From: Clostridium chromiireducens
GTDB lineage: Bacteria > Bacillota > Clostridia > Clostridiales > Clostridiaceae
Assembly: GCF_002029255.1 (NCBI RefSeq)
Contig: NZ_MZGT01000035.1
Location: 1-56,675, forward strand
Length of the DNA stretch: 56,675 nt
Direction of reading: 5' to 3'
In this document: positions 44,150-52,869 of the stretch, piece by piece
How positions within the stretch are numbered: the stretch's first letter is position 1
How the letters are laid out: each line of letters opens with the position of its first letter
Notes under the pieces: model-generated
Database searches by the model: none
What the model was told of the DNA's origin: nothing
The model's input: the letters and a program-made list of their open reading frames with translations, nothing else
Position numbers and translations under genes: made by a program

Positions 44150-45454
44150 TTATTTTGCTAATAATGACTTTATATCATCACTAATTTTTTGTTGTAGTTT
44201 TCTTTCATAATTTAAGAGCACTGTACTTAAGTCTTCAAGTATATTAATTCCCCCATTAAATCCTAAATAACTTTTATTTAAAATAACTTTATCCACTTCT
44301 GGGAATGAAATAACTTGTAGCGGAATATTTAATTCTTCTGAAACTTCCTTTTCTAATGAACTTCCTAAAATTAATTCAACTTTATTGTCTTTTAATATTT
44401 CTTGAATTTCATTTAAATCATCTGTACGATATACATTTTCTCCAAGAACCTCATCTTCTTCTTGTATTGGATCTGTATAAATATTCACTTTTGAAATTAA
44501 TCCAAATGTTTTAGATAAAAAGCTACTTATGCCATTAACAGTGCTTTCATCTCCAACTATTCCAAAGTTCTTTTGAAAATTATAATCAACATATAAATTT
44601 AATAAATTATTAAGATAATAATTTTCTTTCTCTTTTTCTTCATTAATATATTCTTCTATCTCTTCTGAATCAATTACTAAAAGGTTAGTAACTTTTTTAA
44701 TAAAACTAGTTGTATCTTTAGCTCCTACTGGAATAGATTCTAAGTTTAAAAACGGAGTTTCATATTTATTTTTTAAATTTTCCGCAATACTAACTCCCCA
44801 TTTTGAAAATACTATATTTAGTGCTGCTGAAGGAATATCCTTCCACGCTTCTATTCCTTGTCCAAATCCAAATAGAGTATTAACTTTTAATCCGATTCCT
44901 TCAAGTATTCTTCTTAATTCTTCTAAGTTACCTCTCCAATGTACATCTTGATTAGGAATTATTCCAAATATGTTTACTAAATCATTTTGTTTTGATGTAT
45001 TTACAGCTGTTATTGTTGAAAGTTGATTTATTATTGCATTTACAACACCTTCATACCCTAAGTGAAATCTTCCTTTAAATCCTGGTGCCTTATAATATAT
45101 AACAGGTTCACCTTGTTCCTGAGCCTCATTAGTCATTGTGATTACATCATCTCCAACAAGTTCTGGAGCACATCCACTTAATGCTACATATAAGTCTCCA
45201 TCTACAACCTTAACTGTATTCTTTATTTGTTCTCTTAATCTTGATCCTCCACCAAAAATAACATGTTTTTCTGCTACATTAGTTGAAGGAATATCAAAGC
45301 CATTATAACCACTTACACTATTTACCATAGCTTGTTGAATTGTACAACCTGCTGTTGAATGAACTATTGGCACTACTCTGTTTATTTCTGATATAGTACT
45401 AATAGCTCCTTGAAGCGCGCAACTATTACGAGATTTTTCTACTCCTTGTGCCAT
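44150..45454 (-). CDS. Nitrogenase-like component 1 subunit with three cluster cysteines
   Basis: A 434-aa member of the NifD/K/E/N-BchN/B-Cfb superfamily. It keeps all three N-terminal cluster positions: Cys12 (RNSCALQGA), Cys37 (VHSTAGCT) and Cys95 (LSGCAPELVGDD); no other cysteine exists in the protein. NifK-like landmarks are FGFGQGIEAWKDIP and the C-terminal GFNGGINILEDL. It is shorter than NifK (about 520 aa), like NifN or BchN/BchB. Together with the partner subunit (1-base gap, Cys73) it would hold one bridging [4Fe-4S] cluster. The substrate is unknown. ATG follows AGGAGG. Confidence 0.88.
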   Translation of the reverse strand: MAQGVEKSRNSCALQGAISTISEINRVVPIVHSTAGCTIQQAMVNSVSGYNGFDIPSTNVAEKHVIFGGGSRLREQIKNTVKVVDGDLYVALSGCAPELVGDDVITMTNEAQEQGEPVIYYKAPGFKGRFHLGYEGVVNAIINQLSTITAVNTSKQNDLVNIFGIIPNQDVHWRGNLEELRRILEGIGLKVNTLFGFGQGIEAWKDIPSAALNIVFSKWGVSIAENLKNKYETPFLNLESIPVGAKDTTSFIKKVTNLLVIDSEEIEEYINEEKEKENYYLNNLLNLYVDYNFQKNFGIVGDESTVNGISSFLSKTFGLISKVNIYTDPIQEEDEVLGENVYRTDDLNEIQEILKDNKVELILGSSLEKEVSEELNIPLQVISFPEVDKVILNKSYLGFNGGINILEDLSTVLLNYERKLQQKISDDIKSLLAK

Positions 45455-45455
45455 A

Positions 45456-46853
45456 TTATTTCACCTCCTGTTTTATGTACCAATTCGTACTCTTTTTTAA
45501 CCAAGCATCTTTATACTGTAAATCACTATTTGCAGCAACACTATCAATTAGTTCTCTATTTTTTATAGATTTATTAATTAAATCGACTAATTTTTTGCCT
45601 CCATCAAAACCATAAAGAGCCACATTTCCTATAGATATTGGTATAATTCCAAGCTTTGATACCCATGCTGTCTTTTTTGCTTCTCCAATATAGATGTCTG
45701 GCTTTAATTTATTTAAAATATTTGCAATTTCAAATATCTGTCCACTTCCTACATGAACTGGAAGATCGTATTTTAATTCTTCCAATTTATTTTTATTAAC
45801 TTTGTCCACTTCATCTATTGTAATCCCTATAACTTCTCCACCTAGATTTTTTATCAAAGATACCAAACTAGTTGCTTTAGAAGTTTTTAAATCAATATAT
45901 ATCTTTAATCCTGAAAGAGGTGATTTGTCAATTAATTTTCTTTTCTTAAAATTTTCTCTTTCTATTATTTTCTCAGCTTTATCTTGTACATTAAATACTT
46001 CTGCTACTAGTTGAAGCCACTCAGCTGTGTTTTTACTTCCTATTGGAACATTAGTTTTTATATATGGAACATTATAACTTTCTTCTAATCCTCTTCCTAA
46101 GAAAAACCCTTCATCATGATTTAATGCAATAGATACTTTTGCCTTTGAAGAATTCTTTATATCTTCATAAGTACCAAACTTCGGAATAATATTAGTTTTT
46201 ATTTCTAATTCGTTAAGTAACAAAAGAATCTCTTTTATATCTTCATTATTTTCTGATAAAGAAATCAAATTTAAAACATTACTCTTTTCTTCCTCTGCAT
46301 CGCCTTTAACTAAATATCTTCCTATAGCATGAAGTACTAAATCATATCCATTTATTGCAGCTTTGGATTTGAAACCATCTGTAAAAATAGGAACTATTTT
46401 AGTATTTAGCTCTTCTTCTAATTCTGATACTACCGCGCTTATATCATCATTATTAATTGCTACAACTGGCGTTGCTACTACAAATATTATTTTGGGTTCA
46501 TGTTTTTTATAAGCCTCTAGAATTGTTTCTCTTAATTTATCATCTCCACCTAAAATAGTGTCTCTTTCATTTAAATTAGTAGTGTACCAACTTGATTTAC
46601 TTCCATCTGCCCAAAAACGAAGTTTCGCATTTCCACAGCCCAAAGGACTGTGAACTACTGTGATAGAATCCTCTATATCTCCAACTGCTTTTAAAGCATA
46701 TATTACTTCATCAAATGTAGCTTCAGAATATGTTCTTATATTTTGTCTGTCTTGATCTTCTGTAGCTAAATTATGTGCCGTTCCTAAATATGCACTTAAA
46801 GTGCTTAATCTCTTTTCTCTCCCCTGAAGTTTAATACCATCAAATGCTCCCAT
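45456..46853 (-). CDS. Nitrogenase-like component 1 subunit with a single cysteine
   Basis: A 465-aa NifD-superfamily protein with one cysteine only, Cys73 in VVHSPLGCGNA, the Cys88 equivalent of NifD. The positions equivalent to NifD Cys62 and Cys154 are not Cys (ATPVVAINNDDI replaces the usual TC...IGDD). My hand alignment puts Asn at FeMoco-ligand Cys275 (LNHDEGFFLGRGLEE) and a non-His residue at His442 (PISIGNVALYGFDGG). So it should bind neither a P-cluster nor FeMo-co. It most likely pairs with the three-cysteine subunit and is reduced by the NifH-like protein upstream. Confidence 0.88.
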   Translation of the reverse strand: MGAFDGIKLQGREKRLSTLSAYLGTAHNLATEDQDRQNIRTYSEATFDEVIYALKAVGDIEDSITVVHSPLGCGNAKLRFWADGSKSSWYTTNLNERDTILGGDDKLRETILEAYKKHEPKIIFVVATPVVAINNDDISAVVSELEEELNTKIVPIFTDGFKSKAAINGYDLVLHAIGRYLVKGDAEEEKSNVLNLISLSENNEDIKEILLLLNELEIKTNIIPKFGTYEDIKNSSKAKVSIALNHDEGFFLGRGLEESYNVPYIKTNVPIGSKNTAEWLQLVAEVFNVQDKAEKIIERENFKKRKLIDKSPLSGLKIYIDLKTSKATSLVSLIKNLGGEVIGITIDEVDKVNKNKLEELKYDLPVHVGSGQIFEIANILNKLKPDIYIGEAKKTAWVSKLGIIPISIGNVALYGFDGGKKLVDLINKSIKNRELIDSVAANSDLQYKDAWLKKSTNWYIKQEVK

Positions 46854-46867
46854 TAAAACTCTCCTTC

Positions 46868-47740
46868 CTATATTCCAAGACTTTCTTGAACAACTCCTGT
46901 TTCAGTATCGTATATTCTATCTCCCCATTCTCTTGCCCAATCTCTAAGTTCACTTACTCCTAATGGATTTGGTACAACTAAATCTTCACTTTCAGCAATA
47001 TATTTTGCTAACTCTCTATATATATCTGCATGCCCAGATGTTGGATTTGCTTCTATAACTGTTTTACCAAATAATTCACTTTGAGATACTACTAATGAAC
47101 GTGGCACATATCCAACTGCCTTAGTTCCTGTTCTTGATGTAAAATCATCAACTATTGCTTGTGAATATCCTGCTGTTAATCCATTAGCAATTATTCCCCC
47201 AAGCTTCGCTCCTCCTGATGGTGCATATTTATTAATTGCTTTAAATAAATTATTTGCTGCATAGATTGCCATAAAGTCAGAAGAACTTACAACATAAGCT
47301 CTGTCTGTAATTCCATCTCTTATAGGAACTGCAAATCCTCCACAAACTACGTCTCCTAAAACATCATATAAAACATAATCTGGTTTATATTCTTCAAAAA
47401 GATTTAAATCTTGAAGTAAATTTACTGCTGCATTTATACCTCTTCCTGCACATCCTACTCCTGGCACTGGTCCACCTGATTCAATACAAAGCACTCCTCC
47501 AAATCCAGTTGCAGATACATCTGATAAATGAACTTTTTTACCTTCTCTCATACTATCTAAAACTGTTGGCAAATAACTATTTCCTCTAAGTGTGTTAGTT
47601 GAATCACTCTTTGGATCACATCCTATTTGAATAACTCTATATCCTGCTTCTGCAAGTGCTGCACTTATATTTGATGTAGTAGTTGATTTACCAATACCAC
47701 CTTTTCCATAAATCGCTATATGTTTTCCTATCTTTCCCAT
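46868..47740 (-). CDS. NifH-like iron protein (nitrogenase-like reductase)
   Basis: A 290-aa homodimeric ATPase electron donor of the NifH/BchL/CfbC family. The P-loop is GKGGIGKST (residues 12-20), switch I is [12 protein letters not shown], and the [4Fe-4S] ligands are Cys97 (GVGCAGRG) and Cys133 (DVVCGGFA), with Arg100 in the NifH arginine position. It lacks the usual acidic start of NifH, and LGGIIANG and [11 protein letters not shown] follow. It is encoded first in the three-gene operon, so electrons would pass ATP-dependently to the DK-like pair. No nifB, nifE or nifN is nearby, and these chains cannot be a nitrogen-fixing set. Confidence 0.92.
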   Translation of the reverse strand: MGKIGKHIAIYGKGGIGKSTTTSNISAALAEAGYRVIQIGCDPKSDSTNTLRGNSYLPTVLDSMREGKKVHLSDVSATGFGGVLCIESGGPVPGVGCAGRGINAAVNLLQDLNLFEEYKPDYVLYDVLGDVVCGGFAVPIRDGITDRAYVVSSSDFMAIYAANNLFKAINKYAPSGGAKLGGIIANGLTAGYSQAIVDDFTSRTGTKAVGYVPRSLVVSQSELFGKTVIEANPTSGHADIYRELAKYIAESEDLVVPNPLGVSELRDWAREWGDRIYDTETGVVQESLGI

Positions 47741-47791
47741 AATAATCTTCCTCTCGAATATAATTTTGTGTATTATATATATTTCATTAGC

Positions 47792-47806
47792 ACCCCATTT
47801 TGGGGT
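47792..47806 (-). promoter_or_regulatory. Leader hairpin before the NifH-like gene
   Basis: ACCCC-AAAAT-GGGGT forms a compact hairpin about 50 bases before the start codon, in an otherwise AT-only leader. No U-tract follows, so it is more likely an mRNA-stabilising or protein-binding structure than a terminator. Confidence 0.4.
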
Positions 47807-47929
47807 ATTATCATTTTGACTATTTCCTATAGATTTATTTTGAATGTTATATAAAAAATTAACTTAACATTTAATTAAATAGTAGTTAAAATACATATTT
47901 TATTATTCATATATGTTTAGTGTGATTTA

Positions 47930-48012
47930 ATCATATAATTACTAATTTATGATGTCAATTACAATACGTTAACACCTATATTTTCACATGGTTAAATATA
48001 AATAATTTCATA
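47930..48012 (-). promoter_or_regulatory. Shared promoter-operator module, copy 2 (nitrogenase-like operon)
   Basis: On the minus strand TTGACA (47953-47958), a 17-base spacer and TATGAT (47930-47935). Upstream come GGTGTTAACGTATTG, ATATTT-AACCATGTGA-AAATAT (inverted repeat with 10-base spacer) and TGAAATTATTTATATTT. This agrees almost base for base with the copy before metK and closely with the copy before the ABC transporter operon. Confidence 0.8.
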
Positions 48013-48125
48013 ATATGCTCTTAATCTTATCTGTTTCATATTATATTATTTTATGGTGAGCAATGTATATTTATTAAAATCCAATTTTCTAATTGAGACT
48101 TGATTGCATTGTGTCAATAAAAAGT

Positions 48126-48166
48126 AGGACCATATACTCTAATAAAATATAGGTGTATATGGTCTT
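48126..48166 (-). terminator. Terminator of mtnN
   Basis: ACCATATAC / GTATATGGT with flanking A/T pairs; on the minus strand the stem is followed by CCTACTTTTTATT. It lies about 40 bases after the mtnN stop. A close relative occurs at 55993-56046. Confidence 0.75.
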
Positions 48167-48204
48167 GTTTTTTATTTTATGACACTTTTTTACGTATCTC
48201 CTGC

Positions 48205-48903
48205 TCATATAGATGCTAAAGATCTAGTTAGGGTATTGAGCACAAGCTTAACTGGACGCTGCTCAATATTATCACTGGAAGTCTTGATAGTCGCCTCAGC
48301 TTGATCATCCGCAAGGTCTGAAAGCGTACGCACCGCAACAAATGCAACTCCCTTTTCAGCACATACATGTGCTACTGCTGCCGACTCCATATCAAAAGCT
48401 ACAGGTGTAAATTTATCAATGATCTCCTGCTTTTTTTTACTGTCACTCAGGAAAAAATCTCCTGTAGTAATCCTTCCAACATGACATGGATATCCCAATT
48501 CCTTACTCTTTTCTACAAGTATCTTAATAAAAATTTCTGGAATAACATATGGCTTTGACTTTGGTATTATACCTGCTTCATTACCCATATTAAATCCCTG
48601 AAAATCGACTTGACGATAGTCGTTTCCTATAACGATATCTCCCCTTGATACCCCATGCTGCATACCACCTGCAAAACCAATATTAATAACTAGCTTTGGT
48701 GAAAATTCTAGCAAAATCTCAGCCGTATGATATGCAGCGTTTACTTTTCCAACTCCCAAGACACTTCCATAAACAGAAATACCCAATGTATCATTTATAA
48801 ATATTTTTTCATCTTTTTGATACCATGCGCTGTCCGTAGCAAATTGTTCGAATAATGGAATAATCTCTTGTTCCATTGCGGCAACTAATGCTATTTTTAT
48901 CAT
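48205..48903 (-). CDS. mtnN: 5'-methylthioadenosine/S-adenosylhomocysteine nucleosidase
   Basis: Hydrolyses MTA and SAH to adenine plus methylthioribose or ribosylhomocysteine. The 232-aa protein shows IALVAAMEQEIIPL at the N-terminus, NIGFAGGMQHGVSRGDIVIG, the nucleoside-binding FDMESAAVAHVC and the catalytic Asp in VRTLSDLADDQA. This enzyme clears by-products of spermidine synthase and SAM-radical chemistry, both encoded in the window. Codons here are richer in G and C than in neighbouring genes, as in the MATE gene just upstream, suggesting both came in together. ATG follows AAGGAG. Confidence 0.95.
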   Translation of the reverse strand: MIKIALVAAMEQEIIPLFEQFATDSAWYQKDEKIFINDTLGISVYGSVLGVGKVNAAYHTAEILLEFSPKLVINIGFAGGMQHGVSRGDIVIGNDYRQVDFQGFNMGNEAGIIPKSKPYVIPEIFIKILVEKSKELGYPCHVGRITTGDFFLSDSKKKQEIIDKFTPVAFDMESAAVAHVCAEKGVAFVAVRTLSDLADDQAEATIKTSSDNIEQRPVKLVLNTLTRSLASI

Positions 48904-48947
48904 ATAAATTCTCCTTCATCTTAAATTTTATATTATTGATAATATCT

Positions 48948-50324
48948 TTATGCCTTCTGAACTTTATTTACAATATTTTTTGCCCATGCATATTTGTTAA
49001 TCCGCCACCGTACAAAAAAGCTTTTTATAATTATCTCCACAAGAGTTAGCCCGAAAGCAACCTCAATCCCTGTATGCAAAATGATGCCAGAAATAAAAAG
49101 CAGCGGCAGTGAAATTAACCATACACCAATAGTATCCAGCATAAAACAGTAGAGCGTGTCACCACCACTGTTTAATATTCCAACGATGCCGATATGATTG
49201 CACGCTTCAAACACGATTGATATTGCTAGTAATATTGTAAGATGGAATGCTTGTACCTTCACGTAATTATCAACGTTGTAGTAGTTTATTATGACAGGGG
49301 TAAGTAGCAAAAATATAAGACTGCAAAGAATACCTACCAACGGTGCAATTCTGTGCAGTCTGCGGGAATTATGATAAGTACCCTCCATATTGCCTGCACC
49401 GATTTCCCTACCCGTCAATACGCTAGCTGATGCCGCAGCTCCCGTCATAAATACATTTGAACATTTTTGTACTATAGACACGATGCTGACCACAGCAACG
49501 GCTGATGTGCCCATCCGCCCATAAATTGTGCTATACAGCATCGTTCCAATACCATAAAGTCCTTGATTGAAAGTCACCGGAAGAACAGTTTTCAGATAAT
49601 GCTTCATAAATCCAATTTCCCAGCTGAAATACCCCTCAAAACTATGACGCAAAAACGATATTCTTCCAAACATGAGAATAACCAGTAGTAAAAGCTCGAT
49701 GCCTCGCGCAATTGTTGTTGCAATACCTGAGCCATATACACCTAACACAGGCATACCGAATTTACCATAAATCAAACCCAAATTAAGGAATATGTTGATG
49801 CCAATAGATACAACGGATGCAACAAGCGAGAATTTTGACCGTTCCACACTTTTGAGCAAGCTGCTAAATGTAAATATTGCACTTGAGAATATGTAATTGA
49901 TAGCCGTGGCATTTAAATACTGCACCCCCAAATCGATAACAGCACTATCATCAGTGAACATAAGCATAACACTTTTGGGTAACAGTAAACAAAAAACAGC
50001 AAAAATTACTCCAATGCAGCCTCCAATAAGAATATTGAGACAAAGCATTCGCCTGATACCGTTAAAATCCTTTTTTCCCCAATACTGTGCAGTAAAAATC
50101 GCCGTTCCATTGCAAATCCCAAATGTAAGCAAACAGAACATAAAGTAAAAGTTGTTGCATAAAGTTACCGCAGCAATTGCTTTTTCGCCAAGCTGTCCCA
50201 CCAAGATACCAGCGATGAGATTGACAGAAGTATCCACTACTCGTGTAAGCACAAGTGGAATTGCCAACATGGTAAACTCTTTATAAAGTGCCCTTGCCGA
50301 TTGTGAAACTCTTGTCATCTCCAA
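48948..50324 (-). CDS. MATE-family efflux transporter
   Basis: A 458-aa membrane protein with about twelve predicted helices. MATE features are EFTMLAIPLVLTRVVDTSVNLIAG in the first helix region, AIAAVTLCNNFYFMFCLLTFGICNGTAIFTAQYWGKKD, and LTGREIGAGN in the second half. It should export cations or drugs in exchange for Na+ or H+. A TTG at 50324 is 6 bases after AGGAGG and an ATG two codons later is 12 bases away; I kept the TTG. G+C content and codon choice are visibly higher than in the genes on either side. It is not obviously part of the sulfur system. Confidence 0.9.
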   Translation of the reverse strand: MEMTRVSQSARALYKEFTMLAIPLVLTRVVDTSVNLIAGILVGQLGEKAIAAVTLCNNFYFMFCLLTFGICNGTAIFTAQYWGKKDFNGIRRMLCLNILIGGCIGVIFAVFCLLLPKSVMLMFTDDSAVIDLGVQYLNATAINYIFSSAIFTFSSLLKSVERSKFSLVASVVSIGINIFLNLGLIYGKFGMPVLGVYGSGIATTIARGIELLLLVILMFGRISFLRHSFEGYFSWEIGFMKHYLKTVLPVTFNQGLYGIGTMLYSTIYGRMGTSAVAVVSIVSIVQKCSNVFMTGAAASASVLTGREIGAGNMEGTYHNSRRLHRIAPLVGILCSLIFLLLTPVIINYYNVDNYVKVQAFHLTILLAISIVFEACNHIGIVGILNSGGDTLYCFMLDTIGVWLISLPLLFISGIILHTGIEVAFGLTLVEIIIKSFFVRWRINKYAWAKNIVNKVQKA

Positions 50325-50407
50325 TAGATACCTCCTCCTTCAAAATAATATTATCTGTGATATAATTACATGGCTGGTTCTAACAAATATTTTATAAATA
50401 AACCAAC

Positions 50408-51634
50408 TTACTTATTGTCAGACACTCTATTATCCATATTAATATATATATATATCCCAACTATAAGAAGTATTGGTATATACCCTAAAAATATTGCACT
50501 ATAACTAAAAATCTCTCCTATAAATCCACCAAACATTGGACCAAAGGTTGACCCCATTCCAGTGCAAGCTGATAACGCACTTGACACTTTCCCCTTTTTA
50601 CCTTTAACACTCCCTAGGCTAGAATAGGTTATTATATTTAATAATCCGGTTCCTGCTCCAAGTATGCTTGTTCCAAATATTATTATCCAAACACTTTTGT
50701 AAACAGCTATTATTAATAATCCCAACATCATTATAGTAATACTGGTTAAATATAGATTCTTCCTACTATATCTATATAATAATCCTCCACCAAGAAATAC
50801 TACTATTACATAAGCAATTCCTTCTGTTATCAAAAACCATGAAGCATATTGAATTTTTACATTTAATATATTAACCAAATATACAACTATAAAAGTTGCA
50901 AATGATGAGAAACATGCAGTACTTACACCCTCAATTATTACAGTTTGCCTCAAAATACTATCTTTTAACAGTTCCTTAAATTCCTTTAACTGCTCTACAA
51001 TATTAAATTTAATTTTTACACTCTTTTCATTATTATTTTCCATAAATATAAAAAACAATAATGGGATCATAGGTAATAAAGTTAATATTGCAGTTATATT
51101 AAATACGTTGATGTAACTAAATATGCTTATTAAATATCCTCCTGCTAAAGGACCAATAAACGTCAAACCTATTGACATTGCACCCCTATACCATCCTGAT
51201 TTTTCAATACCTATTTCATTTAATTTATTAAAAAATGCTGCATTTAGTGATGTAAATCTTAAAGAGTTTGAGAATCCTTGAAGTGCCATAGCAATAATTA
51301 TTACCTCTGGCGATGTTGATAATGCTAACATAAATGTTGTCAGAGTACTAAATATACTTCCAAAAACATATAACCTCTTAGCGCCATAATTATCTACTAA
51401 AAGTCCTGAAGGTAATACCATTATCAAAGCACCTATACCTGACATTCCTTTAATAATTCCAACCTGACTAGTACTTGCGCCCATACTTATTGCAAAAAGA
51501 GGTAATACCATAGAAATTATCCCACAGCACATTCCTGTTAAAATATTTATTGTTACAAATCCAAATAATATATATTTCTTATCTATTGATAACTTTCTTG
51601 CTTTCACATCATCACAAAATATTTCTCTAATCAT
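50408..51634 (-). CDS. Major facilitator superfamily transporter
   Basis: A 408-aa MFS protein with twelve hydrophobic segments. Motif A between TM2 and TM3 is seen as GLLVDNYGAKRLYVFG. The later half includes GGGLLYRYSRKNLYL as the symmetry-related loop. Its ATG overlaps the end of the radical SAM gene (ATGATTAG), so both are translated together. This coupling suggests it moves the substrate or product of that enzyme. It is the last gene of the metK-led gene row. No substrate can be named. Confidence 0.88.
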   Translation of the reverse strand: MIREIFCDDVKARKLSIDKKYILFGFVTINILTGMCCGIISMVLPLFAISMGASTSQVGIIKGMSGIGALIMVLPSGLLVDNYGAKRLYVFGSIFSTLTTFMLALSTSPEVIIIAMALQGFSNSLRFTSLNAAFFNKLNEIGIEKSGWYRGAMSIGLTFIGPLAGGYLISIFSYINVFNITAILTLLPMIPLLFFIFMENNNEKSVKIKFNIVEQLKEFKELLKDSILRQTVIIEGVSTACFSSFATFIVVYLVNILNVKIQYASWFLITEGIAYVIVVFLGGGLLYRYSRKNLYLTSITIMMLGLLIIAVYKSVWIIIFGTSILGAGTGLLNIITYSSLGSVKGKKGKVSSALSACTGMGSTFGPMFGGFIGEIFSYSAIFLGYIPILLIVGIYIYINMDNRVSDNK

Positions 51635-52823
51635 TCTTTTTCTTGAATATAGGCAGACGCTCTTCTTCTATTCTATATATGTCATGAACAAAAAAATCAG
51701 GCGAAGGTGAAGCATCAAAGTACTGCTCATAAGTAAATCCAGCTTTCTTTAATATTGCATAAGTTTTATTAGCCATATCTAGATGCCATTCTGGAGTTGG
51801 TGTTCTATGCCCTTCTAATTTAGATCCTGGATTTGGATTCCAAGGATTTGTTAAACTTATAATTCCTTTTGATGCCAAATATTCTACTCCTTCAAGAGTT
51901 TTTTCTTTTGGCTCTATTCCCGTTACAAAACCTGTTCTAACCCTACCAAAACCAAAAACTTTTACTGCATATTCTAGTAAGTCTACCCAATGTTGCCATC
52001 CACCGCATTCTTTTTCCTTACCAGGACAAATTGTTTTAAAAATATTTTTATCCCATATTTCTAATTGGATAGCTATAGTTCTATACCCAGCTTCTTTATA
52101 TTTATCTATAACACTAAAATCATCTGGAGCTCCTATTACAGCTGTACCATTAAAATCTACTAATCCTGTATGTTCTTGAATTGCTTCTGCGACATCAATA
52201 TAATATTCAACTTCTCTTCTCTCAGGTATAAATCCACCTGTAATATTAACATGCTTCCCACCATCATACTTATATGCAGCTGCTACTGTTTCTCCTATTT
52301 GCTTCGGATTTTTCCATTTTATATTTTCTTTTTCTGCATAGGTATCTTTTGTTGCATTTGCATTACAAAATAGGCAATCTAATCCCTTTTCCTTGAGTGA
52401 ACATTCATTACTATAAGCCACACCTACAGTTCCCCCTGGAGTAAAGCTTGCAACATGCGACATCTCTGTTCCATCAGAAGTATTTAATTTATAGTAATTA
52501 GGCCTTTTATCAAATTCTATTGGGAATAATTCCTTATCATTTTCTGCTAGATAATATTTGTCATCATGATATTTAATTGAAAGTCTAGAATTAACATCCC
52601 AATTAAAGTTATATCTCAACCCATTTGGTGATGTAAATCCGCATGGAAAACTAATTCCAACATGATCATGATGATCCATTTCAAAAAGTGAATGAATCTG
52701 CTCTTGATATTCCCCTCCTAAATCAAGATGTTTAAAAATAGCTGGATTTGCATTAACACCTTCTACATTTACTTTTGCCTTAAGCTCTAATTCTTTATAA
52801 AGAATTTCTTTAATATTACTCAT
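51627..52823 (-). CDS. Radical SAM protein with CX8CX2C cluster motif
   Basis: A 398-aa radical SAM enzyme. The putative cluster motif is Cys141-x8-Cys150-x2-Cys153 (NECSLKEKGLDCLFCNA), which differs from the usual CX3CX2C. A glycine-rich SAM strand follows as VNITGGFIPERRE, then IQLEIWDKNIF and GIEPKEKTLEGVEYL, giving a normal barrel. The N-terminal 120 residues form an extra domain with the His-rich MDHHDHVG (49-56), a possible metal site. A further cysteine pair lies in TICPGKEKECGG. It is encoded between a sulfonate-type binding protein and an overlapping MFS gene. I do not recognise its product. Confidence 0.85.
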   Translation of the reverse strand: MSNIKEILYKELELKAKVNVEGVNANPAIFKHLDLGGEYQEQIHSLFEMDHHDHVGISFPCGFTSPNGLRYNFNWDVNSRLSIKYHDDKYYLAENDKELFPIEFDKRPNYYKLNTSDGTEMSHVASFTPGGTVGVAYSNECSLKEKGLDCLFCNANATKDTYAEKENIKWKNPKQIGETVAAAYKYDGGKHVNITGGFIPERREVEYYIDVAEAIQEHTGLVDFNGTAVIGAPDDFSVIDKYKEAGYRTIAIQLEIWDKNIFKTICPGKEKECGGWQHWVDLLEYAVKVFGFGRVRTGFVTGIEPKEKTLEGVEYLASKGIISLTNPWNPNPGSKLEGHRTPTPEWHLDMANKTYAILKKAGFTYEQYFDASPSPDFFVHDIYRIEEERLPIFKKKND

Positions 52824-52869
52824 TTATTTTTTCCTCCTTCATTATCTAAAAAATTATTTAAATTTATAA

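Noticed and set aside
44150..47740. Assignment of the operon as true nitrogenase, methylthio-alkane reductase or CfbCD
   Set aside because: No nifB/E/N, six-Cys P-cluster pattern or FeMoco ligands for the first two; no cfb or coenzyme F430 genes for the third. I kept the neutral name nitrogenase-like.
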